DNA of 64,000 bases from Pelargonium tetragonum. Taxonomy: Eukaryota; Streptophyta; Magnoliopsida; Geraniales; Geraniaceae. The notes under the pieces are model-generated. The model searched no databases. It worked only from the letters and a program-made list of their open reading frames with translations, and had not been told where the DNA came from. Location of the stretch: positions 1-64,000 of the forward strand of contig JAYMTL010000015.1 in the NCBI GenBank assembly GCA_036897445.1, given 5' to 3'. Numbering within the stretch: position 1 is the stretch's first letter; the number at the start of each line of letters is the position of its first letter. Both the position numbers and the translations under genes were made by a program. Positions 15,518 to 28,900 of the stretch are shown here, one piece after another.

Positions 15518-15590
15518 GGGTGTATAGCTCAGTTGGCAGAGCGCTGGGCTTTTAATCTAATGGTTGCAGGTTCAATCCCTACTATACCTA
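15518..15590 (+). tRNA. tRNA-Lys (anticodon UUU), bacterial/mitochondrial type
   Basis: Would decode AAA/AAG lysine codons in organellar translation. The cloverleaf reads in order: acceptor GGGTGTA (15518-15524) with TATACCT (15583-15589), all seven pairs including two G-U; D-stem GCTC/GAGC, perfect; D-loop AGTTGGCA with the invariant GG; anticodon stem CTGGG/TCTAA; loop CTTTTAA with anticodon TTT at 15551-15553; five-base variable region; T-stem GCAGG/CCTAC with loop TTCAATC; discriminator A at 15590; no encoded CCA. The sequence is very close, from memory, to land-plant mitochondrial trnK and also resembles bacterial tRNA-Lys; it is unlike cytosolic eukaryotic tRNA-Lys as I recall it. Two pairs are C-A mismatches: the outermost anticodon-stem pair and the second T-stem pair. 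Box A and box B matches mean a nuclear copy is not excluded. No flanking gene or clear promoter is visible. Confident as a tRNA; less so that it is expressed. Confidence 0.9.
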
Positions 15591-18500
15591 AAAGGGTCCG
15601 TACCGGGGTTAGTCTTCAAAATAATAGTAAGTTACTATTATAGACCGGAAGATTTTTCTAACTTCCCCCTGAAAACTCGGTTTAGGCTGAAGTCTAAAAA
15701 AACTTGTAGATTGAGCTCTAGCAAAAGGATTATAAACTGCAGCACAGGCTAATACGGAGGTTTTAGGGGTTAGCTACTTTAGTTTTATTTGAGCCTCTTT
15801 TTTTTAGAGCACTTAATTTACTAAACAGAATAGGAAATTCTTAGCTTTATATACCGCAAGGAGCGCCCTTGTAGATGTATTTTTGTAATTATTCCTTACA
15901 GCCCCCTTTATAATGATTCTAATCCTCTGTTGCGGGGCATATACTTCTCATATCATAGAGTTACTTTCAGGTAAAAGAGGCTTCTCCCAAATTCAAACTC
16001 AAAATCCTATTCAAAAGAATTTTGGTTCCGTAATAAGAGGAAATAACTGGTGTAAAGCATCAAACCTCCTGAAAAGGAATTCCTTTGACTTCTTTTTAGC
16101 AGGATAAGGCCTTTTTTTCAATTATCATTCTTGTACTAACTTACAAATATCTATACTTTACTTTTCGCGTAGCCTTTTTGTTATTTAAGAAGTATCCGGA
16201 ATTGCCTTACCTAGTAACAAAGGGCTCCTTGTTTATAAAGTTACTAGGACTGGAAAAAGATTTTAGAGCTCCTATTTCGAGGACAAAAACAATAGAGGTT
16301 TTCTTGAATATCAGGTAATTTTAAGGTATATCTACAACTTCAAAACTTGTGAGTTAGGGTCCCCTTTTAGTCATGCCTCAGCTTAACTCAATTATGAATT
16401 TCCGGGAAGTTTCCCCGCTAACACCTTTTTTCTATCCAGTTTTGACATTGCAATTACGACTCCCTTTCACAAAAGAATTGATAAACTTAGTAAATGCTTG
16501 AACAAAGCGGGCTCGGATATAGATATATCTGAAATAGGGATTACCTTTTTTAAATAGAAGCAAAAAGCTCCCTTGAAACCCTGAAATTACCCGAATATTC
16601 TTAGCTGGGGTTCCTCAATGGAACTCAAGACTTTTTCCTGACTAATGAATCAAATGGAGCTGATATTTTTACCTTTTCAGTTACACCTATATAATATTCA
16701 CTCGTAGCAATTTTGAAAATTATTAGCTTTTATAATCTAAACTTATCCTATAGGAAAAGCCCTAAAATGAATACACATATTCGAATTGGGATCACCTTCA
16801 TGAAAAAAGGGAAACTTACACGTCGACTAGCAAATGTGTTTTTGGTTTTATACGCTCTATCCTGACATAACCAGGACTGATAAAAACCTCTCGTGCTTCA
16901 GCATTTAGGGGGTTCCTTATTGCTCTAATGACTACTTACTGACTTCTGTACTCCTAATCTTAATATTAATATCACAGGGCTACGCCCAAACTTTTCAGAG
17001 CTAAAATCTCAGCAACTTCCTTATTATATATCCTTTAAACAGGAAATCCTTAAGCAGAAACTTTTATATAACTTACTTCTTTTGAAAATAGTACAAATCG
17101 CTAACTTAGTTAGAAGATTCCTTGCAATCCTGTGAGAAGCTAGAAATGGCTAAAAATCTTTCTCATTTATTGTGAATTTGGGTGCCCCAGAAAAAGCTTA
17201 GGGTTATACCGAGGACTTTTAGATTAGAGTTAATATTCCTATACTTTGAAATTCTTACTTGAAGGTTTACAGAACAAGTAAGGGACTCCCGGTAGGAAAG
17301 CGGATTTAATATATCACACTACCCTTAACTAACCTTAGCTGCTATAGATGTTCTAAAGGATTTCAATTACAGAAGCTGACTTCTTAAGAAAAAAGGATTC
17401 CAGACTCTTAACTTAGCCTTTTTAGAGAATCTCCTAGAAAAAGCCCTTAGAACTCTGAATTCTTATTAAGGGGAAGAACCTCCTTTTTTGCTTTGTAGCT
17501 ATTACTTTACGAGATTGGAAACCTGCAAACAAGGTAACACAAGAAGAAAAGCCTTACTTATCTTATAATAGTACTCTTTGTTAAGTTAAGAAAACTCTTC
17601 CTACTACTTGCTCTAAAACTTATCCAGGATTTGTAAAAAAGTCTTTAGTTACTAGTTTGTTAAGACTTTCCTTACATTCTGGTGTACCTTACAACAACTA
17701 ATTGCCTACTTTCACTTAATTTTCAAAAGAACCTTTTTCTTACTAATGACTAAAAAATCCCGGAGCCCTATCCGGAGAAACTTATTTGTCAAAAAGCCTA
17801 TAACAGACCCGTTTAGAGCACCCTTTTCAAAAATCAATCCTATTCACTAATACAGGTGTAAGAAAGGTCTTAAAGAGTCCAAAGTTGTACCGGAGCAAGA
17901 GCTTTAGCTTCTTTCATATAGTGACGGAGACCAAAAAGAGGGATCCCGCACAATTACTTTCAGAATCTTTGCAAGGCCTTTTTAAATTAAAGTGGGAATT
18001 CCTCAGAATACATAGGTTTCCTTTTAGCCCTAGGAGTTTCCTTTAGTTTTATAGGCTATACCTCTGTCTGTTAATAATTCGGGGTTGACTAGCGAGAAAG
18101 CTAATATTTAGGTTAGATTAGAATAAAGAATATCCTGCTAAGTAAATTATATATAAAAAACCTCGGTAAAAGGAGTGAATGGGCGCTAAAGTAAAAGCTA
18201 TGCGCATCTAAAAGGGGCCCTACTGGGGGTTAAGAAACCTTTAGTAAAGTCTTAATGGAAAGAAATTCTTTTTCTAGAAGTGCCTGTCAATTTGATGCTT
18301 TACAGAGTGCTTTCTCTCTTGTCGTAGGGTTATTTAACTTCCTATGTTGTGTTTTATGCAATATAGACCCCCCTTTCAAGCAAATAGGGCACGCTTCCTT
18401 CCCTATATTAAAAGAGGTTACTTCTGGAGCATCTCCAGCTAATACACTGTAGTACAGATTAGGTTAGGAATTCCTTTTCCTGGCATACCTAAAAGAAAAA

Positions 18501-21500
18501 GAAACTTCAGAACTGGGTATCAACTTCCCGGGCCGCAGTGCTGCTATATTTTACATTACAAAAATGAGAGACCCCAACGGATACTTTTTATGCAGGCCAT
18601 ATTTGTGTGCCCTATACTTCGTTATTTTTTACTTCTTAACCAGGACTCCTTTTAAAATAAAGCAGGAATTTCTGACTTTCATTCCAGTTTAAGGTTAGTA
18701 GGGGTGTAGCTTGAAAAACACTTAGAGAGCTTCTTTTGCTAATGGGTTTACTGCATCATGTAAAAAAAACTTCCTTTATAGGAGAAACTTGTACTTGCTG
18801 ACATTTCTTATTTAAGATTTTCCTTGGCCCTGGTTTTAAGAAAGAATCAAATAAGGCACTCACCTTCGATAATATAGGGACCCCTTGAGTCACCAGATTA
18901 CAAGGATATTATAGACCATCTAGTAGCTGCAGCGCTAAAAGCAAGGTTATTTTATAGGACTTTTTCTCTATTAGGCGATTTTAAAAAGAAATGCTTTAAA
19001 ATGAAAACATTCTGTATTTATTATACTAAAAACCTAGTAAGTAACAATATTCAAGTGCTTGTTATATCATAAGATTTTTTTAAACTAGTTGAGGAATACA
19101 TTCAGTTCTGTAAAATCTGAAAAATCCTTATCCATGTAGCAGCCTGTTATTACATTTCTTTTTCTAACACTGAAAGCTTTCTTTTAATATTTAATAAGAG
19201 GAGCTGCCTTAATAGGAAAGCCCCCCTCATTTACTCTGAAATTTGAAGAGCTCTCACTCAAAAAGCTTGAGTTAAAAAACAAGTGAAACCCACCCCATTA
19301 AGTTTAAGTAGAAGCCAAAAGAGGGCCGGCTTGTTGACTAGCAACATCTTACTGGTCAGTCCATATGCTTAATAAGAAATGGATTTATGATTTGACTTTC
19401 AAAGCTTGAATTAAGGATTAGCAGGCGCCCTTGCACTTATGATTATTATAGACGTATTCAAAAAAATGCGACCAAAAAGAAAAGAAATAATTAGATAATT
19501 TGGGCAGTAAAACTTTAGGGTTTTCTTAACAAAAAATGACAAGGGATTTCTTTTTTGGTGAGTAACCCACTTCCAGTGCGCTTAAGCATAACTTATAGGT
19601 AAATTCTCATCTAGAGATTAGAAGACAAAGACATAATAAGGTCACAACGGGTAAAAGTAACCGTCAAGTTAAAGAGCAAATAGAGTAGGTAATTACTTTG
19701 CGTTCTTTTGGTTTCTCCAGATTTCCCATTCCCCGTAATAAGTAAGAGTGATGGAATATAAGGAAATAGAATGAAAGGGAGGGCCTGTTTTTACCAACTC
19801 CTAGTTAAGCTTGCTAGAACTAGGTATTCTTAAGTTTGTACGCTTACAAGAAGGCCCTGGGCAAATCAAGAAAGTGTTAATTCTAATCTAATAAAGTCAA
19901 TTCTTGCTTCTAAACCTAAAGGACTTTTTAAAGGAGGGGCTTTCGAGCTCTTCACGATAGTTTTATAGTGAAAGTCTTTACTTAATAACTATATAGAAGT
20001 AAGGTAATGTTTTCTTATCTTTTGTATCTGGTTTCCGGGTTAGCTAAAGTAATTCGTTTGCGATAGAGACTCAAGTAGAGAGTCCGGGGTTTCCTCTCCT
20101 TTATAAGCCGGTTAAGTACTCAGTCATAAGGGTATTTATGGGGTTCCTTCTCTAACTCTAAACCAAGTTTTTACGGAAAGTGGGAATAAATTCTGCTCTA
20201 CAATAAGAATTTCCGGAATAATATTTAATAATGCTAAACTAGAACTCTTCCTCGACCCAAATCCAGAATCTAAAAGTTTTTATCTATTAAGTGAGTGCTT
20301 TATTTATGCCCGCCTCCCTTCTCTATCTAGGTAGGGCTTACTTGTAAGTGAGGGATAAAAAGGATAAAAGCAGCTATTTCCTAGTGGACACTAGTCGAGA
20401 TCTTCGTGTGCTTAACTAAATTACTTTTAAGGTAAAAGAGGGATCCTTGGGATAGGATAGGGCACCGTAATTGTAATAAGAGTTGTATTTCCATTTTAGG
20501 AAGGCATTTTCAACTCCCCAGGATCACCACAAAGAATTCTAAGTAAACTAGAATATTCCTTCATTCTATTGGATTTCATTTAAGGAATTTTCAATTTTAT
20601 AAGGCTAAAGCTAGAAATCTGCTTCCCTATTTTCATTTGACTTGGTAAGGAGCCTTTTAAAGTGGCACTTCTTCAAGAGTCTGCCCAGGAAACTATAAAG
20701 ATAAGGTATTCTGTAGAGAAATAACTAGCGGAAACACTTTCCATAAATAAGCTATAACCGAAACTCTCCGTGTTAAGTTAAGTAGGGGCGCTCTAGATCT
20801 AGATAAGAGTAAAAACAGGGGTAATTTCTAAAAAATGAAGGATGGGGCTCCCTACTTTTACAAGTGGATAAAGAAATTTTAAGGTTAAGGAATTTCTAAT
20901 TCTTGATTAAATGGGCGGGTAAGTCAAAACCGAGAAGAGCTGGCATTAAATATCTAGACTAAACCTTGCTGTAACTTCCTCCCAAAAAAGAAAAGAGTGC
21001 TTAAAAAAGATATAATCTTTCCCATAACCTAAATTGAAAGAGCTAAATCAAGAAACGCTCCTGTCTTATAGTGCCTTGGGTTACACTGCACATAAGAATA
21101 GACTTTCAAGGGCTGGATTTAAACTAGACTTATCGGGAAATCTCCAACAGGAAATGGGTTCTCCTATGTTATTAATTTAAGAGAAAAGCATTCTTAAAAC
21201 ACGCAAAAAATGCCCACTATGCCTCAATTTCACTTAAACTAGAAACTTACAGATACTTCTTGACTAGCAAAGAGATGGCGGGCTTCTTACACTCTATCTC
21301 GGCTATACTGAAATAACGGTAACTCAATCTCATATTCCGGGAATGCTTATAGCCCTTTCTTTAGCTTATTACTATATTCTAGACTGTAACTAAGAATTCT
21401 GCACTCCAATTTCTACAGGTCAAAGAAAGCACGAAACTGGAATCTTCTTTCGCTCAGCAACTTAAAATTACCGGATTCTCTAAAAATGTATTCATCTTTT

Positions 21501-21723
21501 TATGAAAAAATCAACTGGAAAACACTTGGTTTATCCTTTTTCGTCCCCAAACTTTTTATCTACTTTTTTGTTTTTGTGTATACTCGAAGCTTGCAGGATC
21601 TGAAATTGAATATAAGTATTATTTAATTACGATTTGGGAGATGAGAATTGATGCAGTTCGTTAAAACACTGGCTTATAAAGGGATCTAAAAAGAAATTTG
21701 CATACCGGAATAATTTTCTTATT
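15591..21723. other. Gene-free stretch downstream of trnK
   Basis: No gene seen. The longest frame is 65 codons (18255-18452, plus), followed by one of 64 codons (15913-16107, plus); neither looks like a known protein. Short GC-rich inverted repeats of the window-wide type recur, for example GGGGCCC at 18214-18220 and GGGACCCC at 18877-18884. In 18001-18240 TpA outnumbers ApT about 32 to 18 by hand count, the strongest TpA excess I measured. The words TAACCAGGACT at about 16870 and 18640 also occur at about 39579, too short to call a repeat. Confidence 0.65.
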
Positions 21724-21748
21724 GATAAACCCTCTTTAAGGGTTTATC
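21724..21748. repeat. Perfect 9-bp hairpin
   Basis: Arms GATAAACCC (21724-21732) and GGGTTTATC (21740-21748) pair perfectly around a seven-base loop, TCTTTAA. There is no T-tract after the 3' arm, so it does not look like an intrinsic terminator, and no gene end is nearby on either strand. It could be a mobile hairpin-type repeat or a chance inverted repeat; a second exact copy was not noticed in the window. Confidence 0.75.
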
Positions 21749-21825
21749 CCTGCTAGCAATATAACTCCAACCAACAGCAACGCCTATGACTATGAATATA
21801 TTCTCTAATTCAATCTACTTAAACA

Positions 21826-21844
21826 TTATATATATTATATATAA
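21826..21844. repeat. AT-only palindrome, 9-bp arms
   Basis: Arms TTATATATA and TATATATAA flank a single central T. Simple alternating AT of this kind can extrude as a cruciform or arise by slippage. It has no gene beside it and no other feature assigns it a role. Confidence 0.7.
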
Positions 21845-24800
21845 AGTTTTGAGAGAACTCCTTTTGTACCACGGGAGAATGAAAATACAGTGTAATACTC
21901 AAGGAACGCTTAAGAGATATAAATATTAGTACATTAGATTATAACGGGTTTAGTTCTTAGTTCAAAACCTGGGCAGCTTGTAATGGGAAATTCTTTGCCT
22001 TACTTAGTTCTGGTAGAAATGACTCTAAGGTCTAATCAATACTTCAAAGTCTCTATAACTCCTATTGGTTTTAACCCACTACCCCATTCTATCATTGTAT
22101 ATATAGAGATACAAAAAGGATAAGTGCACAAAGGGAAACTCCCGAAAAATTCTTGTTATATACTTTAAAACCAAGGAACTCTTAGTGCTGTATCCCAATA
22201 ACGTAGAACCCACAGCCAACCCGTTAAAAACCAATGCCGCTATAAGAGTTTCCATATCTAGGTATCCTTACACTTAGAAGTAAATAAAAAGAGTAACAGG
22301 TTAACAGTGCAGAATATTTAGAGTACTCTAGAAATGTCAAGGCAAAAGCACCCTTGTAATTTCATTTTGGAAATATACGCATTACCCCGGAATACCTTAA
22401 AGAAGTTCTCTGTACTATTATTTATAACTCTTGCTTTTATAACTACCTCGTTTAGTTCTATTAAGATTACCATTTATACAAGTGAAATTAAGGGTGTCTA
22501 GAGGAATCTCTTACCAAAAATGAGCCGTTTTACTGTAGGAACTAAATCATAAGTAAAGGAAGACTTCAGTATCAAAAACTTTGTCAATTAAAATGAAAAG
22601 AGGCAAAACATTTCTTGTATAGTATATTCTAGTAACTTCAACTTCATATGGGTTTCCCAACCTCCGATTTCCATTTTATTCTAGTCAGAATTAGCATTAG
22701 AAAAATCTTGAATACGAGGGAGGGCAAATAGTACTAAAATATACCAAATTTCTTTTATAAAAGGAATGCTTTTGTTTTGTAGTCTAAGCTAGTTACGAAA
22801 GCTATTCAGATAATATCCATAAAGCCCTGCGCAACACTAATTACGAAAAATGAAAGGTTTTGAAACACTCTGCTGGTAATTTTGCTTTAACCTATTAAGC
22901 AAAGCCCGTTAAAAGGGGTTAATTGTCCTATACAAAACAAAAAATTTGTTTGGAAAGATACTGCTTATTAGATAAGGAGTACCTATAAATAGGGTATCCT
23001 AAAAGGGTTGAATTCTACGAGAAAATAACTAAGAGTTCCCCCAAATATAGCAGAAAATCCGGGGTTAGACTGTGATAAGACTTTATCTTTAAGAATTACT
23101 CAAATTAAGTTCGAAATTATCTTGCGAAGCTCCTAGTAGATAAAATACAAGATATGCTTATTCTGGAGTCAAAAGTAGATTCTATTTAATCAGACTAATC
23201 ACGCACGAGCACTTGTTAAAAAAAGAGTAGGATATTCCTTGGATAGCTCATTGTTTCTGTGTTTTTTGTCCTAAACTGTGGATAAGCGCCCTTGATATAA
23301 GAGGGTTCCCACCTTAGAAGTTGAATTTGAGTTTTTCCTACCTACCTTGAATGGAAATTTATAGACTTATTACGGGCTTTGCCTGTTTAATTGTTCTATA
23401 GAAATTTAGAATACTAGAGATAGAGTACCCCAGCGGAAAAACTTACTTTTTAGTTTTAATACCGAACCTTTGTACACTACTTTAGTGAATGCCGTGGTAA
23501 CGGAGGACTCCTTTTTTGGGGTTTTTAATTCAATAATAGAGCATTGCGCAAGGCTTTTTTCTTTTTGTATGTTATCTTGATAGCTCGAACAAGGGACCGC
23601 CTCTTAGATATAAAAGTTTTAGTTCGTGCCAGATTTGGTATATTTTATTGTAATATTTATATTCGACCAATTGCGATTTTATAATATACAACAAGGTTCC
23701 CTTGCTTGTGAAGGGCTGATATTTCGTAAAATACATAATTAATTGCATAAGTCCCAAGTATCAAGGCTTTTTAGTAGACAAAGCTGAGATTATAAGTTAA
23801 CCCACAAAGCGAAACCCAATTACCAACTCTGGTTAAAGCGCAATTCCGAAAAAATTTTAAAGGGACCCTGTAAAAGCGTATTCCACGAAAAAAGGACTTG
23901 GTGTATATTCTGAAAGATACTTAACTTAGTATATATCCTTCTGCAGAAAGTAATTTGTAGTAAGCCCGAAATTTATTAGAAAATGGAAAAACCTCCCTTT
24001 TATCTCTTCTGGACTCGTATTACCGCGCATATAATTATAATTGTCCATAAAGCGCTTCTTTTGAATTTTTCAACTCTTTTTACTCTAGAGCAAGCCTTAA
24101 TTAAGGGTAGGAAACAAGGAATCCCTAGATACCTTTTTTAAAAGTGGAATCTTAGTGAGTCAGATTTACAAAGACCTGGGAACCCCCTAATCGAGATAAA
24201 AAATTTTAAGATAGAGTTCCGAGCAAAAGAAATTCGAATATGATACGCTTCTTCACAGGCCTATACAAACACAAAGTATTACACTCCTCTACATGAGAAA
24301 GTTTAGGTCTATTCCTGTTATACAAAATCTTTTCGGAATTTCAGAGGGCAGGAGAATCAATAAACTATCGGGAAAAACTTTTAAGAACCCCCCTCCTCTA
24401 TGAATAAGGCAATGACTGTCAAAACTAGACTAGAGGAACCAGATATTGTTAGAGATTAAGCACTACTCCCTTCGCTTTCAAGTGTTTTAAGTTACCAGGC
24501 CCGTTAAAAGAGAATAACAAACCAATTATTACAAATTTCTGAAAACGCAAAGTTTTTTTACCCCTTCAAAGATCCCGATTCACAGGGTTTTTACCCGTTT
24601 TAGTAGAAAGCTCTGTGTTATTTCGATACAAGGAAACTTTTAGCTAGCTTATAAGGGCTACCCCTAAACTTTTTTAAAGTCTTATTTCTCAGTGTTTATA
24701 CGAACTGTTTGAGAAACCCGTATCTTATTCATTCTAAGTAAGTCTTTGGTTATTCTTCTGTTTTATAACTAAGTATACTCGTACTTTAACGTTTAGTTTT

Positions 24801-25080
24801 TTAAAGTCTTTCTCTATAACATATCACCGTAGGTTAACCCTTTTTTATAAGATTTTGCTATATAATGACTTTGCTTATATAGCAAATGACAGGGCTTAGT
24901 AATTAATATAGAAATTTTCTATAACTCACTTAACTTTCAATCCCTTTAATAGATAATAGATCTAAGAAAATAGGATCTAAATGACGGCAGCCCTTATCTT
25001 ATACTGAAACCTTATATCTCATTAAACAAATTTTTCAAAGTAAAGTTTTAGACACCACTCCTTAGTCGAAACTCCACAAT
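21845..25080. other. Gene-free stretch
   Basis: No gene seen. The longest frame is 61 codons (23572-23757, minus), with no recognisable product. The stretch shares the mid-30s percent GC texture and dense stops of the rest of the window; a GC-rich palindrome-like word occurs at about 23867 (AGGGACCCT). Confidence 0.6.
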
Positions 25081-25140
25081 CCTTGGTAGAATGCTCAGCT
25101 TCGATAGGAAACACATGGGTTCAAATTGTATTGTTATACC
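25081..25140 (+). pseudogene. tRNA-like relic, possible tRNA-Arg(UCG) anticodon
   Basis: The order GGTAGAAT, anticodon-like loop CTTCGAT (T33, TCG at 34-36), ATGGG and TTCAAAT (25120-25126) follows tRNA spacing, one base short of canonical between the D-arm and the T-loop. No matching acceptor arm is present and the anticodon and T-stems pair poorly, so it cannot fold into a full cloverleaf as it stands. Best read as a decayed tRNA gene or a chance resemblance; the anticodon call is only what the relic would read. Confidence 0.25.
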
Positions 25141-25843
25141 TTTTCCTTCCAATTTCCTAGCATTGCTTTGTTTAATGAAATTATCTTCTAAGAAAAGGTA
25201 AGGTCTAGCCAACGCCCAACCTTGAAAAAGGAGATTAGAAAATCCTACAATTATCCGAAGTTTTACCTGACCTTAGATTATTCACTATATTCCTATACGC
25301 GGTTTTCTTTACTTTATACTTATTGACTTAGTCACGCAGTGGCAGGGTTTATAAAACAAAGACCACAAACTCAAAAACTTATATTATAATAGTTCCAGGA
25401 TTCTCTTGTTCCAGGTGCCTTGTTTATTTAGTCTTAGATTTAATAGAGTACAAGCCTTACCTTTCAAGCATTAAAAAAATTTTCCTTTTCGGTCAAACCG
25501 ATAAGTCACTGAATGAGAGCGGCCTATTTTAAAGGATACTCATTTCCAGTCAACGGGTCACTAGACCTTGGAATTAAAGTCGTAAGATATATACATATAT
25601 AGCTTAAAGTACCTCCTGTATTACTGTTAACAGAGAAGGAGCCTATGCAGAGTTAAGAAAACTCTAGACTCTAGTAAGTCGTGTTAATGTTACGTAAGCG
25701 AATGAAACGCGGTCAAAAAAAGCTGCCAAAGTTCTCGTTCGCATATACTAGAAAATCTAGGAGCCTTTTTTTTAATTTGTACTTAATTCGAATAAAAAAG
25801 AAATTTTAGCAGGATTTTACTTCTGGAAACTTCTTTTTCGTTA

Positions 25844-25955
25844 ACTGGACCAGAAACATAAGAAAATTATCTACACCTCTACATCTGCCATTTTACCGTA
25901 AACATCTTACCTTTTTCTTATTCATACCCATATTAGGAGCTGCGCTCTCTATCTT
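25844..25955. repeat. Degenerate pyrimidine-rich dispersed repeat, copy A
   Basis: Two anchors, ACTGGACCAGAAAC at 25844-25857 and CTCTCTATCTT at 25945-25955, recur at 33522-33535 and 33624-33634 with almost the same spacing (101 and 102 bases). The sequence between them is only loosely alike (both contain CTTAC and TATTCAT words, at different offsets). A shared 14-mer alone could be chance in 64 kb; the second anchor at matching distance makes common descent likely. No coding function is visible. Possibly an old transposon fragment. Confidence 0.45.
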
Positions 25956-28900
25956 ATTGTAATGTAATCTTATAAGCTTCTAGACCTTTCTTATAGGTCT
26001 TACTTTTGTTGCAGCCTGTATAGGTATTCCCTACGCAGTTGGTAGCCTATTGTACTTTACTTATTCTATAGTTTTGGATAGTATTATATAAAAGTAGTCT
26101 TATAAAGTTAAGGAATATTCCTTCTTATTCTTTAGCTGTTACTACTACAAAAAGGTAGAGCCTTATAGCATATATACTTGTTGTACCTGACTGTGGCATA
26201 GCTAAGGGAGCTGTAAGATAGTGTACTGAGTATAGCTATATACCTTATAACCTACGTATTCTATTCCGTAGTATCTTTCCTAATATCTTATCCTAAAACC
26301 GGAACCTTTGAAACGAAGTAACACCTCACTTCACCTCTTTTTGGACTGCCGGGTTTCTGTATCGTAGCTTGTTTCAGACTCTTTTTAGCCATACCCCTCC
26401 TCAGAGATACATCTCTCTTTGTAGCTTGACTCCGTATCCCCGAATTCTTTATCTCACCCACAGCTTTTACATTCTCTATCTCTTTCCTCTTATTCTTATT
26501 AGCTGTCTTACGCCTTTTATGGAGATGGGCTTTAGGATTCCCTGGCCTTAATGTACCTAGTGTAGTCACTATCTTCACTTCATTGAGTATTTGTATTTTA
26601 TGTATTTATAGTTAATAAGTTCTTTTTAGTTACTAATTAGGTAATAGAGTTTATAATAGAATTTAGCAATAGTTATAGTTTATTTACTAAAATATTATAA
26701 GATCTTAGGGGATTCCTCCCTTAAACATATATTATAGTAGTTTGACTTTTATATACTGTATAGGTAGAGGTAGTTTAAGATTGTCATAGATAGTGCTACT
26801 TTCTTTAAGCAAGCTTACCTCATTGTTTATCAGGGGAAAGCCTTAGTTAATCTTTTATGAATCCTTCTACCCAAGCGCAGCGAAGGGAGGGAATTGCGTA
26901 TATAGAATTGTGGTTCGTTTAGTGTATACTTTTCGCCTTTACTTAGAAAGAGGAAATAGTAGAACCTCTTTCCTTTATCTCAACTTTTGATACAAGAAAA
27001 GTAAAGAGCTAAATGTGTCCTCACTTCGCCATTCTATAGCTGTCTGGTAATGAAATCCATATAAGTTATTCCTTAATTTCCGTGAGAGAGACTCCCCTTT
27101 CTTATACCATTAAAAAGGTCTAACATAGTCCAGGTATCCGTGTTGACGGTGAATCCAGCTACATTCTTTAAAACACATTAAGAACTTATTTCTTGTGCTT
27201 TTTTCTAAAGTGAGACTAGCTATCTGCAACTAAAAGAATTTCGGAAAAGGCTTATTATGATTATGAGTAGAGCTTGGTTATTGAAGTATAAATAGAGAAT
27301 TTTATATTATTCTAAATTGAACAGCTAACCTCTAAGAAAAATATCAGGAATACGAAAATGCACTAAAGAAAAAAGGAATTTACAGTGACTGTTGATAAAA
27401 GAACCTTCAAATTAAAGGGTCGGAATAACCGTGTTTAGCCCTCCGTTTTCCTGATCCTTGTCTTTATAGGTTTACTCAATTTTATTCATTACATCAAAAT
27501 CTTCCTGGTTGATGTTCATACATAAAGGACAATCGGTGGAGTCAATTACGACAAAGGATATGGTAACTGATTAGTATTAAACTACAGAGAAAGGGAGAAA
27601 GGAGTTAGACTGACATAACTAAAAAGGATCTTCTATACTATTACTTTACGTATTAAGGGGTTGTAAAAGCAAAAAAACCTGTAATTCAATTTTGAAGGAT
27701 TCCTGTTAAATAACTATATAGCTCTAAATATAAAAAAAGCTTCTAGTATAAATTACCTTTTTTCGGTCAAAGGTATTTAGTACTCGAGAGTCGTAGCTTT
27801 TAAGCCTAAATATTACTACGAACTATTGCTTTTCAGACTTTTTAATATGTCACCTTACACTTTCTTGTTAGGAATTAGGGCTCTTCCTCGTAAATGAAAG
27901 CAAGAGTAAGTCCTCTATTATTATCATTATTTTTAAGTAATTCGCAGAAGAGACATTTACATTTAAAGTGCGTGCAGTTGAACAAGCAAAAACTTGAGCA
28001 AATTTTTCCGCAAAGTAATCGGGCAAAAAAGTGAGTAGGATCCTAATTTTAAATTTGGTTAACTCTAGTTAAGTAGTAACTATTTATTAAAAAAGATTTT
28101 AAATATTGGATATATCTCATACTCATATAAGAGAAACTCCAGGGGATAAAATCCTTGCTTCCCTAAATCCTATTAGTGTTGTTTGTGATATCATACCGAA
28201 GTTTAATGACCACAAAATTCTAAGAACCTTTTATTACTTATTACTAAAAAACAAACACCAAAATGAATATCAGGCTTATACTCTGAAGCTACTTTCCAAA
28301 CTAAAATAAAAAAAAGTAGCAACACTATTATCTATTTAGGAAGGGAAAACTCTCCAAGACCTCTCCGTTATAGTAAACTATAAGTATTACTAACTATACC
28401 ACTAATAGATCCTCAACTACAAGAAGAGGAATACACTAGCTAGAATATGTACAGCTTCGAGGAGAAGAGTCGGGGTAAAGCAAAGTATTACGGCAGGATT
28501 TGAATCTATGAAATCCCGCGGAATTAAAGTGTAAAATACTGCCACTGAACTGCTGGTAGAAATTGTGTCATTGCATGCAATCGTAGGTGTTCACTACCAT
28601 ATTTATAAATTCTTTTTAGCAATAACTTTATTATATTGTAAATCGCTGTTTAAAAGAAAAGGATAACTTACAGAATAATTGTAATACGTTAATATTACCA
28701 ATTGTACACGCTTACTTGACTAGTTTGTTTGAGATTATAGAATAAAAAAGGGGTGTATGTGATATGTAATAAGAAAGATATTCGAAGTTAATTTAAATTC
28801 TACTACTCGCGTCGCGTAATAAAAGTATATGTTCTCCTCAACTGGATCTTATCTACACTAACACAAAAAACTTGAGAAAGGAAAGATTCTTAGAATGTAT

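Noticed and set aside
26288-26578. 96-codon frame (minus, GTG start) with a highly basic product
   Set aside because: The basic composition follows from purine-rich DNA on that strand. There is no ATG start in frame, no ribosome-binding site and no recognisable motif, and a stop lies about a dozen codons upstream.
28481-28565. tRNA-like stretch on the minus strand (GTTCAGTGGCAG ... ATTCAAATCCTGC)
   Set aside because: D-arm and T-loop words are present, but the spacing between them is about three bases too long, neither the anticodon nor the acceptor stem pairs, and no anticodon can be assigned.
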